From Litoditis marina (Eukaryota > Nematoda > Chromadorea > Rhabditida > Rhabditidae): 64,000 nt of DNA. Numbering within the stretch: the first letter of the stretch is position 1; the number at the start of each line of letters is the position of its first letter. The stretch lies in the NCBI GenBank assembly GCA_964036275.1, contig OZ038437.1, positions 10,533,960 through 10,597,959 of the forward strand, written 5' to 3'. Shown here piece by piece: positions 33,061 through 44,069 of the stretch. The notes under the pieces were generated by a model. It saw nothing but the letters and a program-made list of their open reading frames with translations. It was not told where the DNA came from and made no database searches. The translations under genes and the position numbers were made by a program.

Positions 33061-33671
33061 AGAAAAAGGGTATGGTATGGTTACCGTGTTACGCGCACAT
33101 AATACTACATGCAATCGAGTTGCAGCTAGGAGTTTAACTATAACTAAAATACGAGTACAAAAGACGGTACGATTAGGTTATGTTTTATGCTTTTTTGAAA
33201 ACCTGCGCTGTGTTTTATAGATTGGTGTTTGTTAGAATCATAAATACCTAACCACGCGGACCGAGAGAGAGGCACAGGTATAAAGAAAGAGTGGCTTTGT
33301 ATAGTCGGAACCATTCCTACTGACACTCCTACAGTACATATTCAATTTCCCCAACAATTTCAATCTCTGTCGGAAACATTTTGGTACACTTGCAATGCGG
33401 TAACAGAAGCATTTATCAGAACCGTAGAACCTTCTGATAACATTGAAGTAATTTGGAAGTATTGACATTTTTGTATTCCTATCGTAAGAGTCTCAGTAGG
33501 AATGGAAAAGACTACACCCCCCCCCCATTTCACAGGGGATCAAATCTTCGGTCTAGTTTGATTTCGAAACCGCCGTGGTTTTTTCACTCCTGATAGAAAC
33601 GTAAGATCAAGTTACGAACACATCGGGATAGCACAGAACACCGTATGTGATTTCTTTGAATTGAACAAGGA

Positions 33672-33763
33672 CGATTATGTGGACCAATCCCGTGTCAACG
33701 GTCCTGCTGCAATTGAAAAATGTATTGCAGTTTAAAGGACTGAAGCGTTGGGATTGGACCACA
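33672..33763. mobile_element. Foldback MITE copy 2, interrupted
   Basis: Matches 13643-13744 up to GGACCACA. The missing end (ATCGTCCTTCTTTAA) is found at 34531, beyond the inserted element 33766-34528. The interior also lacks a few bases (GGTCCTGCTGCAATTG). Confidence 0.75.
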
Positions 33764-33765
33764 TA

Positions 33766-34528
33766 TAGTTCGTTTCACCCATCGATAGCAGTCAGCCATG
33801 CTGGCCGAGCGCACCCTCTCAGACAATTCCCAGCCAATTGGCCAGACACTTTTTTATTGGCTGAGCGAGAGAGTGTGCAGGTCAGAGAGACCCAGATGTC
33901 TGCGGCCTCATTGACCTGCACACTCTCTCGCTTTTGTAGCTGGCCAATCGAAGAAAATTGGCGCCAATCGTTCTGAGGACTCAGACAATTCCCAGCCAAT
34001 TGGCCAGCCATTTTTGTAGCGGGCCTGACGAGAGAGTGTGCAGGTCAGAGAGACCCAGATGTCTGCGGTCTCATTGATCTGCACACTCTCTCGCTTTTGT
34101 AGCTGGCCAATCGAAGAAAATTGGCGCCAATCGTTCTGAGAATTGCAGGCGACTGATCTGGCAGCTTGCCAGTCTTTTCATTGCAAATAAACATTTAAAA
34201 AGTGGTTTTTTTAAGATTTTCGCAAATTTTTTGTTTTCAAAAGGTTACCACCAAATCGGGGAGTAATTTGAAGAACTTTTTGTGAGATAAAATAAGCATT
34301 GAAAAACGGCTTGAAAAGGTGATTGGATATCACTGTTTTCAATTTTGCCCATCATGTTCCCGTGGCCGTCTGCTTGTGGGCGCCGCGCCACCTATCATCG
34401 CTGAGTTCAATACCCAGCTGGTGCAAAATTTTGATTAGGCTGATCGCTGTTGGAAACTTTCCAACACAATTGACTCCGCCCAATAAAATCTACTGTAACT
34501 GGCTGCTATCGATGGTTGAAACGAACTA
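33766..34528. mobile_element. 763-bp TA-target element inserted in a MITE
   Basis: Terminal inverted repeats TAGTTCGTTTCACCCATCGA and TCGATGGTTGAAACGAACTA, both flanked by TA (33764-33765 and 34529-34530). Removing the element and one TA restores CCACATAATCG of the host MITE, so a TA target duplication is demonstrated by sequence. TA targets are typical of Tc1/mariner-type elements. There is no transposase frame, so this is a non-autonomous copy. Fragments occur at 170-245 and perhaps 5235-5310 and 9440-9500. Confidence 0.8.
33819..34140. repeat. Two tandem 162-bp units with internal hairpins
   Basis: Units start TCAGACAATTCCCAGCCAAT at 33819 and 33981. Each holds GAGAGAGTGTGCAGGTCA facing TGA(C/T)CTGCACACTCTCTC, a stem of about 18 bp. 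They lie inside the 33766-34528 element and make up much of it. Confidence 0.8.
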
Positions 34529-34729
34529 TAATCGTCCTTCTTTAACATGATGAAGAATCCTCTCGGCAGTACCTCGCATTAAGGGTGACAATTTTTTTGT
34601 AGTTCAATCTCCATGCACACCATGCATCACCAATTTCGGCTAAAAAGCAACGAGATTGAACACTCTGCTAAGTCGTCCGTTCAAACTACAATTCAGATAG
34701 AAACACACTTTATAACCGAAACTTAAGTA

Positions 34730-35525
34730 CACTCATATATTGTTGCGTTTCAGAGACTGACCATGTACACAGCAAAAATGGTTCAACTTCATTTCCTGAA
34801 TCGTACAACTTTAAATTTTTGTTCATTTCCACTTTCCACTACTCATCACGTGCCAACGCCGCGCAGTACGCAACGCTCTGGTTAAAGTTGCGTACGCTAG
34901 TACGCAACGCAACGAATATTCCGCATTGGTTTTTCGTCTCTTTCAGTCCTTTATAGACACAAATTAGTTCCACTTTCGGTTGAAATGTTGTGAAAACAAT
35001 ATACGAAATGTTGTGGAAACGAAGTACTAGTTTTCATGATTGAACAACAATATCAAAAGTGATATTTCTCGGAGAGAAAAAAAGAAGCATATGAACCCCG
35101 GTTATTCGAGTTATCTGTTAGCTTATCGAATTACCTCAAATCTCGAATATGCTCGAATAAAGCTCAACGAATTATCTCTCGGATAGGAGGCATCTGTAGA
35201 ATTGACGTTTATTTTCAAGCCTTATGGTTAATTATCCATTTGTTGCAATACTTTTTCTGCTTCACATCTTTGCGGAATACCGATTCTGAATAACAATGAA
35301 CAGGGTTGTGTAATTTTATTTATTATAGCCACAGTATTATGAAAAACCTCTGTATATGAGAGGGGATAGTGAAATTCTCAATCATAACCAGGAACGGCCT
35401 TCGCGAAAAAAGTGTTGATAACGTTAGATTTTTGATCTTTTCATGATAATATTTTTTTTTCAATATCCTCAGCCAGATGGTGCAATCAGAACAGGGTCTC
35501 AAGCGGAGTTACTCTGTACTGGAAA
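34730..35525. repeat. Duplicated segment, paralogue of 19320-20000
   Basis: See 19320-20000. The first 300 bp also match 39720-40050 (CACTTTATAACCGAAACTTA, GTGCCAACGCCGCGCAGTAC). No frame of note. Confidence 0.65.
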
Positions 35526-36041
35526 AAAACTGAATAAACGAGAGCTTTGGTTAGTTCAGACAAAATATTTGTAATTCACGTGAAAACAATTTTTCCTACA
35601 TAAAGTTTGATGAAAATGAAGGCGCTACGGTCCGATATTATTGTTTGAGAAAAAACAAAACTATAAAAAAAAAGAAACTCACACTGAATGCCATTCATCT
35701 CCAATGTACGATTGTTCACCAAAAATCAAAATTTTTTCGAAGCATTATGAATATATAAAACCAGTGTATATGACTGGAGTATAGAGAATCATGCTCCACA
35801 ATAACAATACATCGGACGTCGTTTCGTACTTCTGAAGGAAAACAGTGATTTTTATCGCGCGATGCGTTTTTCAGATTACCACAGAAATTAAATCACTTAG
35901 GACTTCACGCGCTAACATAACTCACGATTTTGTTATAAAGGGTTCTACATCCAATACTGCACTAGGATTTTTGAATAAGAAAAACCAATTTTAAATCGAT
36001 GTAAACTCAACGATTCAACAACCAAATTAGAAGTTACTCAC

Positions 36042-36326
36042 CCCTTTGAAGAAACAGTTGTTTAGCATAGCAAGTAAATTGTCCACAGAAACACCTTGAC
36101 ATTTGTGAATAGTGATCCCAAACGATAGATTGAGAGGAAATTGCAATCTACCAGTTCGCGGTTCCGGACCAATATTGTAGACAGCCCTGGCTCGATTTAT
36201 AGTATCTTCAACTATTCCCATAACTCCGAGTTTTCCGGAAGCGTCAAGATTTCTCCTGGAGAATATATCAATTAAAAACGCACATGGAATCATGATGTTG
36301 TTTTTCATATAATCGACGTATTCCAA
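36042..36326 (-). pseudogene. PIF1/Helitron-type helicase exon, block B
   Basis: The longest intact helicase frame here: about 99 codons, reading FSRRNLDASGKLGVMGIVED, then ARAVYNIGPEPRTGRLQFPL and ITIHKCQGVSVDN, with a donor CAAAGGG|GTGAGT at 36042. This covers the end of a PIF1-family helicase domain (PLNLSFGITIHKCQG). N-terminal motifs, Walker A/B and any Rep domain are not visible nearby, so it is a fragment. Confidence 0.65.
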
Positions 36327-37361
36327 AACTCACCTTAACATAACTTCACCGTAAACTTACTAATTACTAGTAAAACCACCCGGAAACTACGTAGAATATA
36401 AGTATTAGATACTACTAGTGAAACTACAAGGGAATTGGATCAGAAAAGCAATCAACCACTGATGAACATAACCGATGTAATCAAAAACTCACGTTAACAC
36501 AACTCTACTTTTCTTTTGAATGAGCAGCGTCTTAAGAAATCCACCGGCTTTTTCCATGTCAGAAGGATCAACTTTGTCTCCTCTAGCTGTGTGGTATACT
36601 GTAATTGAAACTCCATTAGAAAGCCACGGTCTTAAAAATTTCTCCACTACAAATGAAGTTTTATCCCAACCACTGTCTGTGGTGTAGCGTATATCAATTT
36701 TTTTTATTCAAAAGTGTGCGGAGTGTAATGTATGACCGCAAAACAAAAGTTGGTAATTCATCTAGTAATGCAACAATTAACACATTAAAAACATATCAAA
36801 ACGCAGCGCGATTGGTCTTCCCGACTCTCAGCTATCGCTAGTGAGGCTTTAGACGTGCTATCAGAGGTCAGCTCGATACGATACACACGATAATATACCG
36901 AAATTGACTGATTTGTCAACTAATATTTTGATATTTTCAACCAATTGGTAAAGTTTTATGTGTTTCAGTTAAGTTTCATTTTTGTATTGAATAACTTTAG
37001 ATTTTGTTCAGTCAAGTTTGATTCAAATTCAGTACTGACCTGTAACGTGCACGTCCATGCAATTTCACAACCAGTATATATGACTAGAATGCCGAAAAAT
37101 ACGCTCCGAGAATAAAAATACGAACAGTCTTTGGGCAATTTTAGCCTCTGAAAAAATCATACATTCGATGTTGCACCGTTTTTCTCCCAGCACAATCATA
37201 AAATAATTTCGAGTAACCAGAAGCTCAACTCAAAATTGTTGCAAACTTTCTTTACAATAATCTCAAACCAGATGAAAATATCAAAAAAAACCCTTTCATG
37301 CACTTCACGAAAATCACCATTTTTCTTTTAAAAATTAATTAAAATAATAAGTTTGTAAAGA

Positions 37362-37680
37362 TGACAAATTACCTGTCAATCCACCCGATCACGGGCTCGC
37401 GTGTGATACTGGATGACACTTCTCCGAGCCAGAGCACCTGCACGGGTAGAAGAGAGAGAATGTTCAGAAGTTCCTTCATGGGGATACTCATTTCACTCGG
37501 ATCTGAAACTGAGCACCTGAGAATAGAGCGAAAACGAACAAAAAAGATCTTCAGCGAAACACGGAATGAGAGAGAAAGGGAGAGGGAGGAAGATGGAGAG
37601 GGAGAGAGAGAGAGAGAGAGGTGAAGATAGAGAGAGGTAGAGATGGCGAGAGATAGCGAGACTGAGAGAGTCATACACTT
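37362..37680. repeat. Block tail unit with (AGAG)n tract, copy B
   Basis: Paralogue of 31858-32190. It lacks the TCTACGATGGAAGT segment after CACCTGC present in copy A. Confidence 0.7.
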
Positions 37681-38465
37681 AGCATAGGCACAATAATTCG
37701 GAAATGTGAGCTTGATGAACCTTTTATGCTGTTAAAGTAGGAGGAGCTTTATTTGGTAGTCGATCGTGATTGGTCAGACGTGTTTTGGCTCTGCCCCCAA
37801 CTTCCGCTGGTGTACTTGTCCTTCTGGTCAAACTACAATACTTGAGTGCTCAAGGAAAGCTGCACTATACAAGGCACGACCGTAATCATAGTTTCGAGGT
37901 CATATTGTCTGAGCTGGAGGTGGTTTGGTACAACTCTCTAGGCTGTGTCACGACTATTTACAGTTTTTGCTCATAATGAACAAATATGTTATTTTAAAGA
38001 AATTGGGAAAACTAACCTTATAGTGAAAACATAGTAATTATTCCTGAAGTAGTGAGTACGGCCACTTTCCAGAGATGTATGCTCCAGTAATGAGAATAAG
38101 ATAGGGTCGAAAATTACACCAAGATGCCCCGCCCACAAGTTAATTGGGGTTTCTGTTTTGGGTATCACACCTGGGCAATAATATTGTGAAAGCAAAAGTT
38201 AGTTAGGCCTTAACAGAAAACTCAATTATCTCCTAAACGTACAGATCGACAACAAATTATGATGTATCCGAACTCAAAACAGAGAAAATCATGCAACTTC
38301 AGGAATATGATCAAACTACAAACACAGAAAAACAGAACATGAACCACTGGTCTGCACTTTTAGAAACGACTCCCATTATCACGCAGAGCGTGTCTAAAGA
38401 ACAGACATCAGCAGGTTTTAACGTTTTTCACGTTCAATAACTATGTATTCACACGTAACACGTAA

Positions 38466-38550
38466 CTAGAATAGAATAGAATAGAATAGATTTATTCACG
38501 TGACATCCACATAGTATGTGGCACTCCAAATGGGTAAATGGAGAGAAAAA
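38466..38550 (-). mobile_element. Retroposon 3' end, copy in block B
   Basis: Minus strand: GAGTGCCACATACTATGTGG, TCACGTGAATAAATC and (TATTC)n ending in TAGTTACG. AATAAA is intact. Orthologous in position to 32968-33060. Confidence 0.55.
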
Positions 38551-39356
38551 TTGAGAAGAAAAAGGGTTACCGTGTTACGCGCACATAATACTACATGCAA
38601 TTGAGTTGCAACTAGGAGTTTAACTATAACTGAAGTACGAGTACAAAAGACGGTACGATTAGGTTATGTTTTATGCTTTTTTGAAAACCTGCGCTGTGAT
38701 TTATAGATTGGTGTTTGTTAGAATCATACATACCTAACCACGCGGACCGAGAGAGAGGCACAGGTATAAAGAAAGAGTGGCTTTGTATAGTCGGAACCAT
38801 TCCTACTGACACTCCTACAGTACATATTCAATTTTCCCAACAAATTCAATCTCTGTCGGAAACATTTTGGTACACTTGCAATGCGGTAACAGAAGCATTT
38901 ATCAGAACCGTAGAACCTTCTGATAACATTGAAGTAATTTGGAAGTATTGAAATTTTTGTATTCCCATCGTAAGAGTCTCAGTAGGAATGGAAAAGACTA
39001 CACCCCCCATTTCACAGGGGATCAAATCTTCGTTGTAGTTTGATTTCGAAACCGTCGTGGGTTTTTTTTTCAATAGAAACGTAGGATAAAGTCACAAACA
39101 CAGCGAGATAGCACAGAACCAAATGTGCTTACTCTGAAAATAGCTAACCAAATACTAAACAGTGATTTACTGTTCTACCACGACGCTTGTTATTAGTGGT
39201 AGCTCAATAATATGCTATTAACATAATGAAGAATTCTCCCGGCAAAACATCGCAATAAGAGTGACGAAAAAATTTGTAGTTCATTCTCTATGCACATCAT
39301 TAGTCACGATGAAACTACAAACACATCTGAATAGGACATCATACACAGTGCAGCAG

Positions 39357-39536
39357 GCGGCGTAGCGATCCCTCGAAAATCTCATGAGATCCTCATGAGC
39401 TTAGCAAGACCTTCTCATGAGATTCTATTGATTGTTAGACTACACCATCAAGAGTTCACGAATAGCTCATGAGGTATCTCATGAGAAACTCATATGAACT
39501 TCTCATGGGATTGGAGCGAATTCTACGCCGCCAGAC
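39357..39536. mobile_element. MITE with CAGGCGGCGTAG ends, copy 2
   Basis: Ends GGCGGCGTAG and CTACGCCGCC, with several internal CTCATGAG palindromes (for example CATGAGGTATCTCATGAG). Paralogue of 29641-29826. It interrupts the tail that continues uninterrupted in the paralogue at 50830-50955. Confidence 0.7.
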
Positions 39537-39589
39537 TTGCTGTCGATATGAATAGTATGGTGTGCAGTGTTTGTAGTTTGAGTCCCCAG

Positions 39590-39670
39590 TTGAATGCTCT
39601 AATAGCGCAGTGGTTAGCTCCTTGCTACCAATCTTTTGCTCGTTGGTTCGATTCCGGAGAGCGACAGAAA
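39590..39670 (+). repeat. tRNA-like part of the SINE-like family
   Basis: A box TAGCGCAGTGGTTAGCTCC and B box GGTTCGATTCCGG, followed by GAGCGACAGAAATT as at 415-440. The conserved 5' half of the family is absent here. No complete cloverleaf. Confidence 0.55.
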
Positions 39671-40904
39671 TTCATCAATTTGGCACTCACTATACTTTGT
39701 ACACTATGCTGAGAACTCCGATTGAACCAGAACTCAGACAGAAACACACTTTATAACCGAAACTTAAGTACACTCATATATTATTTCATTTCAGAGACTG
39801 ACAATGTAGACAGCAGAAAAATGATTCCATTTCCTGAATCGTACAATTTTAAATGTATGTTAATTTCCACGTTCCACTACTCATCTCGTGCCAACGCCGC
39901 GCAGTACGCAACGCGTCTGTAGGATTGCGTAGGAAGTAGGATATCGGGAATTCCGCATTGGTTTTTTGTCTCTTTCAGTCCTTTATAGGCACGATTCAGT
40001 CCCACTTCGGAAATAATTGAAATGTCGTGAGAATTGTCATCAAAGTAAGAAATGAGTTTGACAAAAAAACTATTACAATTAATATCCTATTAAAGTAGGT
40101 GTACTTTCGAAGGTTGAGAAAACAAATCAAAAAGTTCAAATAGTTCCAAAAGTTGTGGAAACGAAGTACTAGTTTTTGTGATTGAGTGGTTTTTATGAGC
40201 ATAGGCCAAAGTGTTATATCCTTAGTTTCAGTTTTATTTCATTTCATAACAGAGATTCAGTGTTTCAAGTTTGGAAACGTCATAATTTGGTTTCTATCTG
40301 TACTCTTAGGACATAATTGAGTTTTTTGGTAAGGCCCAATTACCTTTCGCTTTCTCAGTATTATTGCCCAGGTGTGATACCCAAAACAGAATCCCCAATT
40401 AACTTGTGGGCGTGGCATCTTGATGTAACCTTCGACCCTATCTTATTCTCATTACTGGAGCATATATCTCTGGAAAGTAGTCGTACTTACTTCTTTAAGA
40501 ACATTCACCATATTCTTATTATCAGGTTAGTTTTATTTAAAGTTTTTTACTCGTGTAGTTTCAAGCAGACTGGTCAAATCAGACATATATACTGGTTTCA
40601 ATATATTTAAGTAATAATTTCGAAACGAGGTGAGCATTAACACTTTTTCAATTAAACTACGTTTCCTTCGATTTTTCAGCAGCGGTTCCATTGTAAGTAA
40701 TTATACTCGTTCCACCCTCTACAGTAATATGCTTAAACTTCAAGCTCAAAGTTTCATTCGTTGACGCTATGGATTTTCTTCAAATTTTGGTCATCTGTAC
40801 CTTCAGTAGTACAAACTCTAAAAATTTGAAACCAAAGTATTCGATAACTCATTAGAAGTTGCCTCCTGAGAATGTGACGTATTACTGTAGAAGGACATAG
40901 ATTG

Positions 40905-41045
40905 GTGGACAAAATTTCGTAGCTGGACGCTAACCACTGCGCTACAAGAGTACATAACTGACAGGCTTTGGAATTGGAGACATGTGTTCGCACACAGCGG
41001 AAATTGTGATATATAGTACCCTCTTGCATTTCCGTTGGGTACAAC
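40905..41045 (-). repeat. SINE-like repeat, B box lost
   Basis: Minus strand: GTTGTACCCAAC, GGGTACTATATATC, AACACATGTCTCCAATTCC and A box TAGCGCAGTGGTTAGCGTCC. The B-box region is unrecognisable. The same state is seen in E2 (58500-58635), so the loss preceded block duplication. Confidence 0.55.
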
Positions 41046-41069
41046 TATATTTCTGTTTTTGTGGAGATA

Positions 41070-41165
41070 TGTGCTCAGTGAAAGGTGCCACTCAAAATCG
41101 TTTCGACCTGATTCAAGACGATTCAGGGTCGAAACGAGTTTGAGTGGAACCTTTCACTGAGCACA
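41070..41165. mobile_element. Foldback MITE in E1
   Basis: Arms TGTGCTCAGTGAAAGGTGCC... and its near-inverse ending GGAACCTTTCACTGAGCACA, about 39 nt each with a few mismatches, around a central TGATTCAAGACGATTCAG. The E2 copy (about 58658-58752) has a doubled GCTCAGT at the left and has lost the last bases at the right. Confidence 0.75.
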
Positions 41166-41250
41166 TTTTCCCATAATACCATTAAGAAAGTCTTAGTGAC
41201 AACGAACACTTCTTTTTAAAATAAACACACCATATTTCTGTTGTTTTCAG

Positions 41251-41344
41251 ATGACCGTGGGGCGAGCATTACCACCTGCGGTCACACTATGTGCAAGCAA
41301 TGCAGGCAAATGTCGTGCGGAATTATCGTACATTGGAGATAAAT
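41251..41344 (+). pseudogene. RING-finger-like exon remnant
   Basis: After TTTTCAG the first frame gives DDRGASITTCGHTMCKQCRQ, matching the CxHxxCxxC half of RING zinc fingers, then meets a stop. A second frame continues with NYRTLEINGIQCKF, as in the fused core exons of blocks A-C. Two exon types may overlap here, or a frameshift broke a RING domain. Near-identical copy at 58840-58944. Confidence 0.4.
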
Positions 41345-41637
41345 GGCATTCAGTGTAAGTTTTGTTTTCATGTATTTTATTAATTTTTCATTATGAGCAT
41401 TACGTTCATTCGAAAACTGAGTTTATCATCATTTTTTTTAAGTTCGAGCGATACTTCAAAGTATGCTATTGGCTGTTAATGTTTTGAACAAACAGAAGAA
41501 AATCATCTGGCATTTTACAACATCTTTACTGTTTATTTCCAACTCACTCGTGATTTTTGAAGAATTGCTAAAAGCAATTGCCAAGCCTGTTTGAAAGTTC
41601 GTACTTTTCTTCAATTGAAATATTCAATATTTTACAG

Positions 41638-41715
41638 ATAGAACAAATGGTAGTCGACGAAGTTATAGAGAGGCCTGAGTTTTCTCAATTGTATGCAGAA
41701 ACATGTTCGAAGTGG
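41638..41715 (+). pseudogene. eIF4G-like (MIF4G) exon
   Basis: A 78-nt exon, phase 0 at both ends, acceptor TTTTACAG and donor TGG|GTATGT. It reads VVDEVIERPEFSQLYAETCS. This resembles the first HEAT-repeat region of MIF4G domains (pattern FxxAIxEPxFxxxYAxxC of eIF4G). Only one exon is visible and it sits among repeats, so it is likely a captured or duplicated gene piece. Paralogue at 59230-59307. Confidence 0.4.
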
Positions 41716-42094
41716 GTATGTTGTTTTGGTTCATTGACTATAAAATCTGTTAAAGATTTCTGGGGTAAAACTAACTTGTCAATATAGTTTTCGGTCATTC
41801 CCACTTAGACTTGGGGACTTGGCAGCGTGCCAATGATTATTCCAGGCTAGTTTCCACCACTTTTGAGTGATTCAAAACACTGCAAATATATGCTAGGACT
41901 TGTTCAGTTTCATAAGAACACGTAATTGAATGAAAAAATTGTTAAGAATACTTCTGTTTGATCTGACAAACAACCAATCGAAAAAATGCCAATGGGACTC
42001 ATTGAGAGTGAAACAAAATTACTTCGACTGTTACATTGATTCGTGCACTGTGATCATACCCCCTGCGACATCAAAAACACTGTTTTTCTTACAG

Positions 42095-42203
42095 AAGATG
42101 CAAAACTCGACGTCCGATGTATTGTTATTTGTGGAGCATATTTCTCAATATCCCAGTCATACATACTGGTCTCAATTCATAAGAATCTACAGCACAAATT
42201 AAG
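42095..42203 (+). pseudogene. Core-family exon on the plus strand
   Basis: A 109-nt exon after TTCTTACAG with donor AAG|GTGAGC. The open frame has VLLFVEHISQYPSHTYWSQF and a stop just before the donor. The GTGGAGCATATTTCTC...TACTGG core is in sense orientation. Confidence 0.45.
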
Positions 42204-42504
42204 GTGAGCATTCAAATTTTATTTGTCTGATGAACGCTTGTTTTTTTACGGTTCGTGAACAATAGAAAATTGAAAATCTTTCTTTGAAAGTAAACTTTTC
42301 ATATCTTTCAGGTATTGTACCTAGTATAAATGTGTGAATTTGTTCTTCACGTTGGTCACCACAGGCATATATAATAGTGAATGTGTTTTCGGGTTTTACC
42401 GAAACTGTGGTTGTTCAACTCGTGGTAATTTAACCAGGTAACCCGGTTAATGGTTAACTGCTAGGGTTAACAAAATACCGGGTTCAATAAAGAATTCGCC
42501 GAAG

Positions 42505-42612
42505 AACGATTATGATTACCAATCTCAACGCTTTAATCCTTGGAACGGCAATACATTTTTCAATTGCCGTTCAAAGGACGGATGCGTCGGGATTGGTCCA
42601 CGTAGTCGTCCT
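42505..42612. mobile_element. Foldback MITE, diverged copy
   Basis: AACGATTATGATTACCAATC and GGATTGGTCCACGTAGTCGT ends, with an inner inverted repeat (GGAACGGCAATACATTTTTC and TTGCCGTTC). Related to 13643-13744 in reverse orientation. The CGGCAA core differs from the GCGGTTTAAAG core of other copies. Confidence 0.6.
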
Positions 42613-43246
42613 ACATTAAAAGTGTATTGTGTTTTCAGTGTACTGTTCACGTTCCACGCGGAGGAGTGCATTGTTCGAAATTTATGACACTCTGGAATAT
42701 TCCACCCAACGTGTGCACAGTTCGACTGGAAAACTTCTCACTGGTGAGCACTGCTCATATTTCTTTTCCAGCGGTTATGAGCATACACTTATAACTTGGT
42801 CCAATTGCAGCGGAGGGGTTGCTGGTAAACACTATGAGACTAATGGGTCCCGTTGGGACCTACTAATTACCGCACCTACCGCACCGGGGAAAATACCGCA
42901 CCACGATTTGAAACCGCACCACCGCAAGTTGCGTATTTTTCTCAAAAAATTCCAATTCTCCAATTTTGCAACCAAAATAGTTTCCAAAGCAGAAACCCTA
43001 ACCTTTTCACTCGAAAACAAAATAGTGATTTCCAGAAAACTTTCTGTGAAGTTTTCTCTAGAAGAACTTGTGTATACGCTTTCAGTATTGCGTTTTAGTT
43101 TTCTGTTGTGTAACTTCAAACTTCATACCTTCATGTCACTTTAGTGAGTTATCGAATGTTTAGAAAAAGCTGCGCATTAGAAGAGAAGCACATTGAGTAC
43201 CCAAGTACCTATGATGCCAGCGTTTGCTCCACTAGAAACTTAAAAC

Positions 43247-43959
43247 AATTCATGAAAAAGTGGGGGCCCAACGACTGTGAGATTTGTCTTCTGCTGTGCG
43301 CCCCTTAGACAACTACTCTCAAATGGAGCAGCTACTGCTACAAAAACCGAAAAATACTCATGTATAACTATTAACTACAAACATACAAAAGTCGTAAAAT
43401 ATTTTTTCAAACCTGTAAACTAGAATCTGTAAATAACCGAAAAATACTAATATACTCAAGTATAACTGTTCATTACAAACATACAAAAGTCGTAAAATAT
43501 TTTCTCAAACCTGTGAACCAGAATCTACAAGTCACAGCTGCGAAAGAGAGAGCAACTGTTGAATAATATGCCAAACGTTATAGCACCTAGAATTGAAGTA
43601 ATGATCAAAAACACCAACCATTGTGCACAAAACCAGGAACTCTATAATTGACTACGTTGAATTAACATCTGTGATTTGTAGATTCTAGTTTACAGGTTTG
43701 AGAAAATATTTTACGACTTTTGTATGTTTGTAATGAACAGTTATACTTGAGTATATTAGTATTTTTCGGTTATTTACAGATTCTAGTTTACAGGTTTGAA
43801 AAAATATTTTACGACTTTTGTATGTTTGTAGTTAATAGTTATACATGAGTATTTTTCGGTTTTTGTAGCAGTAGCTGCTCCATTTGAGAGTAGTTGTCTA
43901 AGGGGCGCACAGCAGAAGACAAATCTCACAGTCGTTGGGCCCCCACTTTTTCATGAATT
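43247..43959. mobile_element. 713-bp foldback with near-identical 287-bp arms
   Basis: The left arm (43247 to about 43535) and right arm (about 43673-43959) are reverse complements with only a few mismatches, all near the inner ends. Each arm contains two tandem sub-repeats of roughly 95 bp (ACAAACATACAAAAGTCGTA). The spacer is about 137 bp. The outer end is AATTCATGAAAAAGTGGGGG. No coding frame. This is the structure of foldback transposons. Near-identity points to a young insertion or arm-to-arm conversion. Confidence 0.85.
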
Positions 43960-44069
43960 TTTCTCTTTTTGTATACATGCCGTAGGTATGTGGTTTGATC
44001 TGTACGGTGCAGATAAAAAAAAAATTTTATTGAACCACTTGCCACGTATTACTGTCATTTCAGAAAAAT

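Larger units (their letters stand above)
28135..33640. repeat. Composite block A
   Basis: The same ordered parts occur in block B (35600-39130), block C (54290-56760) and the start of block D (63640-64000): an exon remnant with TGAATGCCATT, a helicase exon, core exons, GACAAATTACCTGTCAATCC, an (AGAG)n tract, the alpha ORF and a conserved tail. Block A is longer because it holds a MITE (29641-29826), a second partial helicase/core unit (30570-30760) and extra copies of some parts. Confidence 0.7.
35600..39130. repeat. Composite block B
   Basis: Ordered paralogue of blocks A and C. It runs from CGCTACGGTCCGATATT at about 35622 through the helicase exon, core exons (37071-37107, 38050-38084), GACAAATTACC unit, (AGAG)n tract, alpha ORF and the ACCGT(A/C)GTGGTTTT tail. 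It is the most compact full-length copy and the best template for consensus building. Confidence 0.7.
40290..41815. repeat. Duplicated block E1 (paralogue of 57878-59400)
   Basis: Nearly collinear with E2 at a constant offset of about 17.59 kb (for example ATGGTAGTCGACGAAGTTAT at 41648 and 59239). Contains an alpha ORF copy in plus orientation, a core copy, a SINE-like copy, a foldback, a RING-like exon and an eIF4G-like exon. High identity with few indels indicates recent duplication. Confidence 0.8.

Noticed and set aside
37493..37678. Serine/leucine-rich minus-strand frames over the (AGAG)n tracts, also at 31938 and 55921
   Set aside because: They are translations of a purine microsatellite complement (SLSLSL) and appear wherever the tract occurs.
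39590..39670. Functional tRNA gene
   Set aside because: A and B boxes are present, but acceptor, anticodon and T stems do not pair as a cloverleaf, and sister copies lie in a repeat family.
41070..41165. Precursor microRNA
   Set aside because: The arms pair over about 39 nt and it looks like a hairpin, but both arms are inverted repeats of a foldback element within a duplicated repeat block, and no evidence of processing can be read from DNA.
42629..43144. Longest open frame in the window (171 codons, plus strand)
   Set aside because: It crosses a repetitive ACCGCACC-rich stretch and low-complexity AT sequence, has no recognisable motif, lacks splice support and is adjacent to MITEs. Treated as a chance frame.
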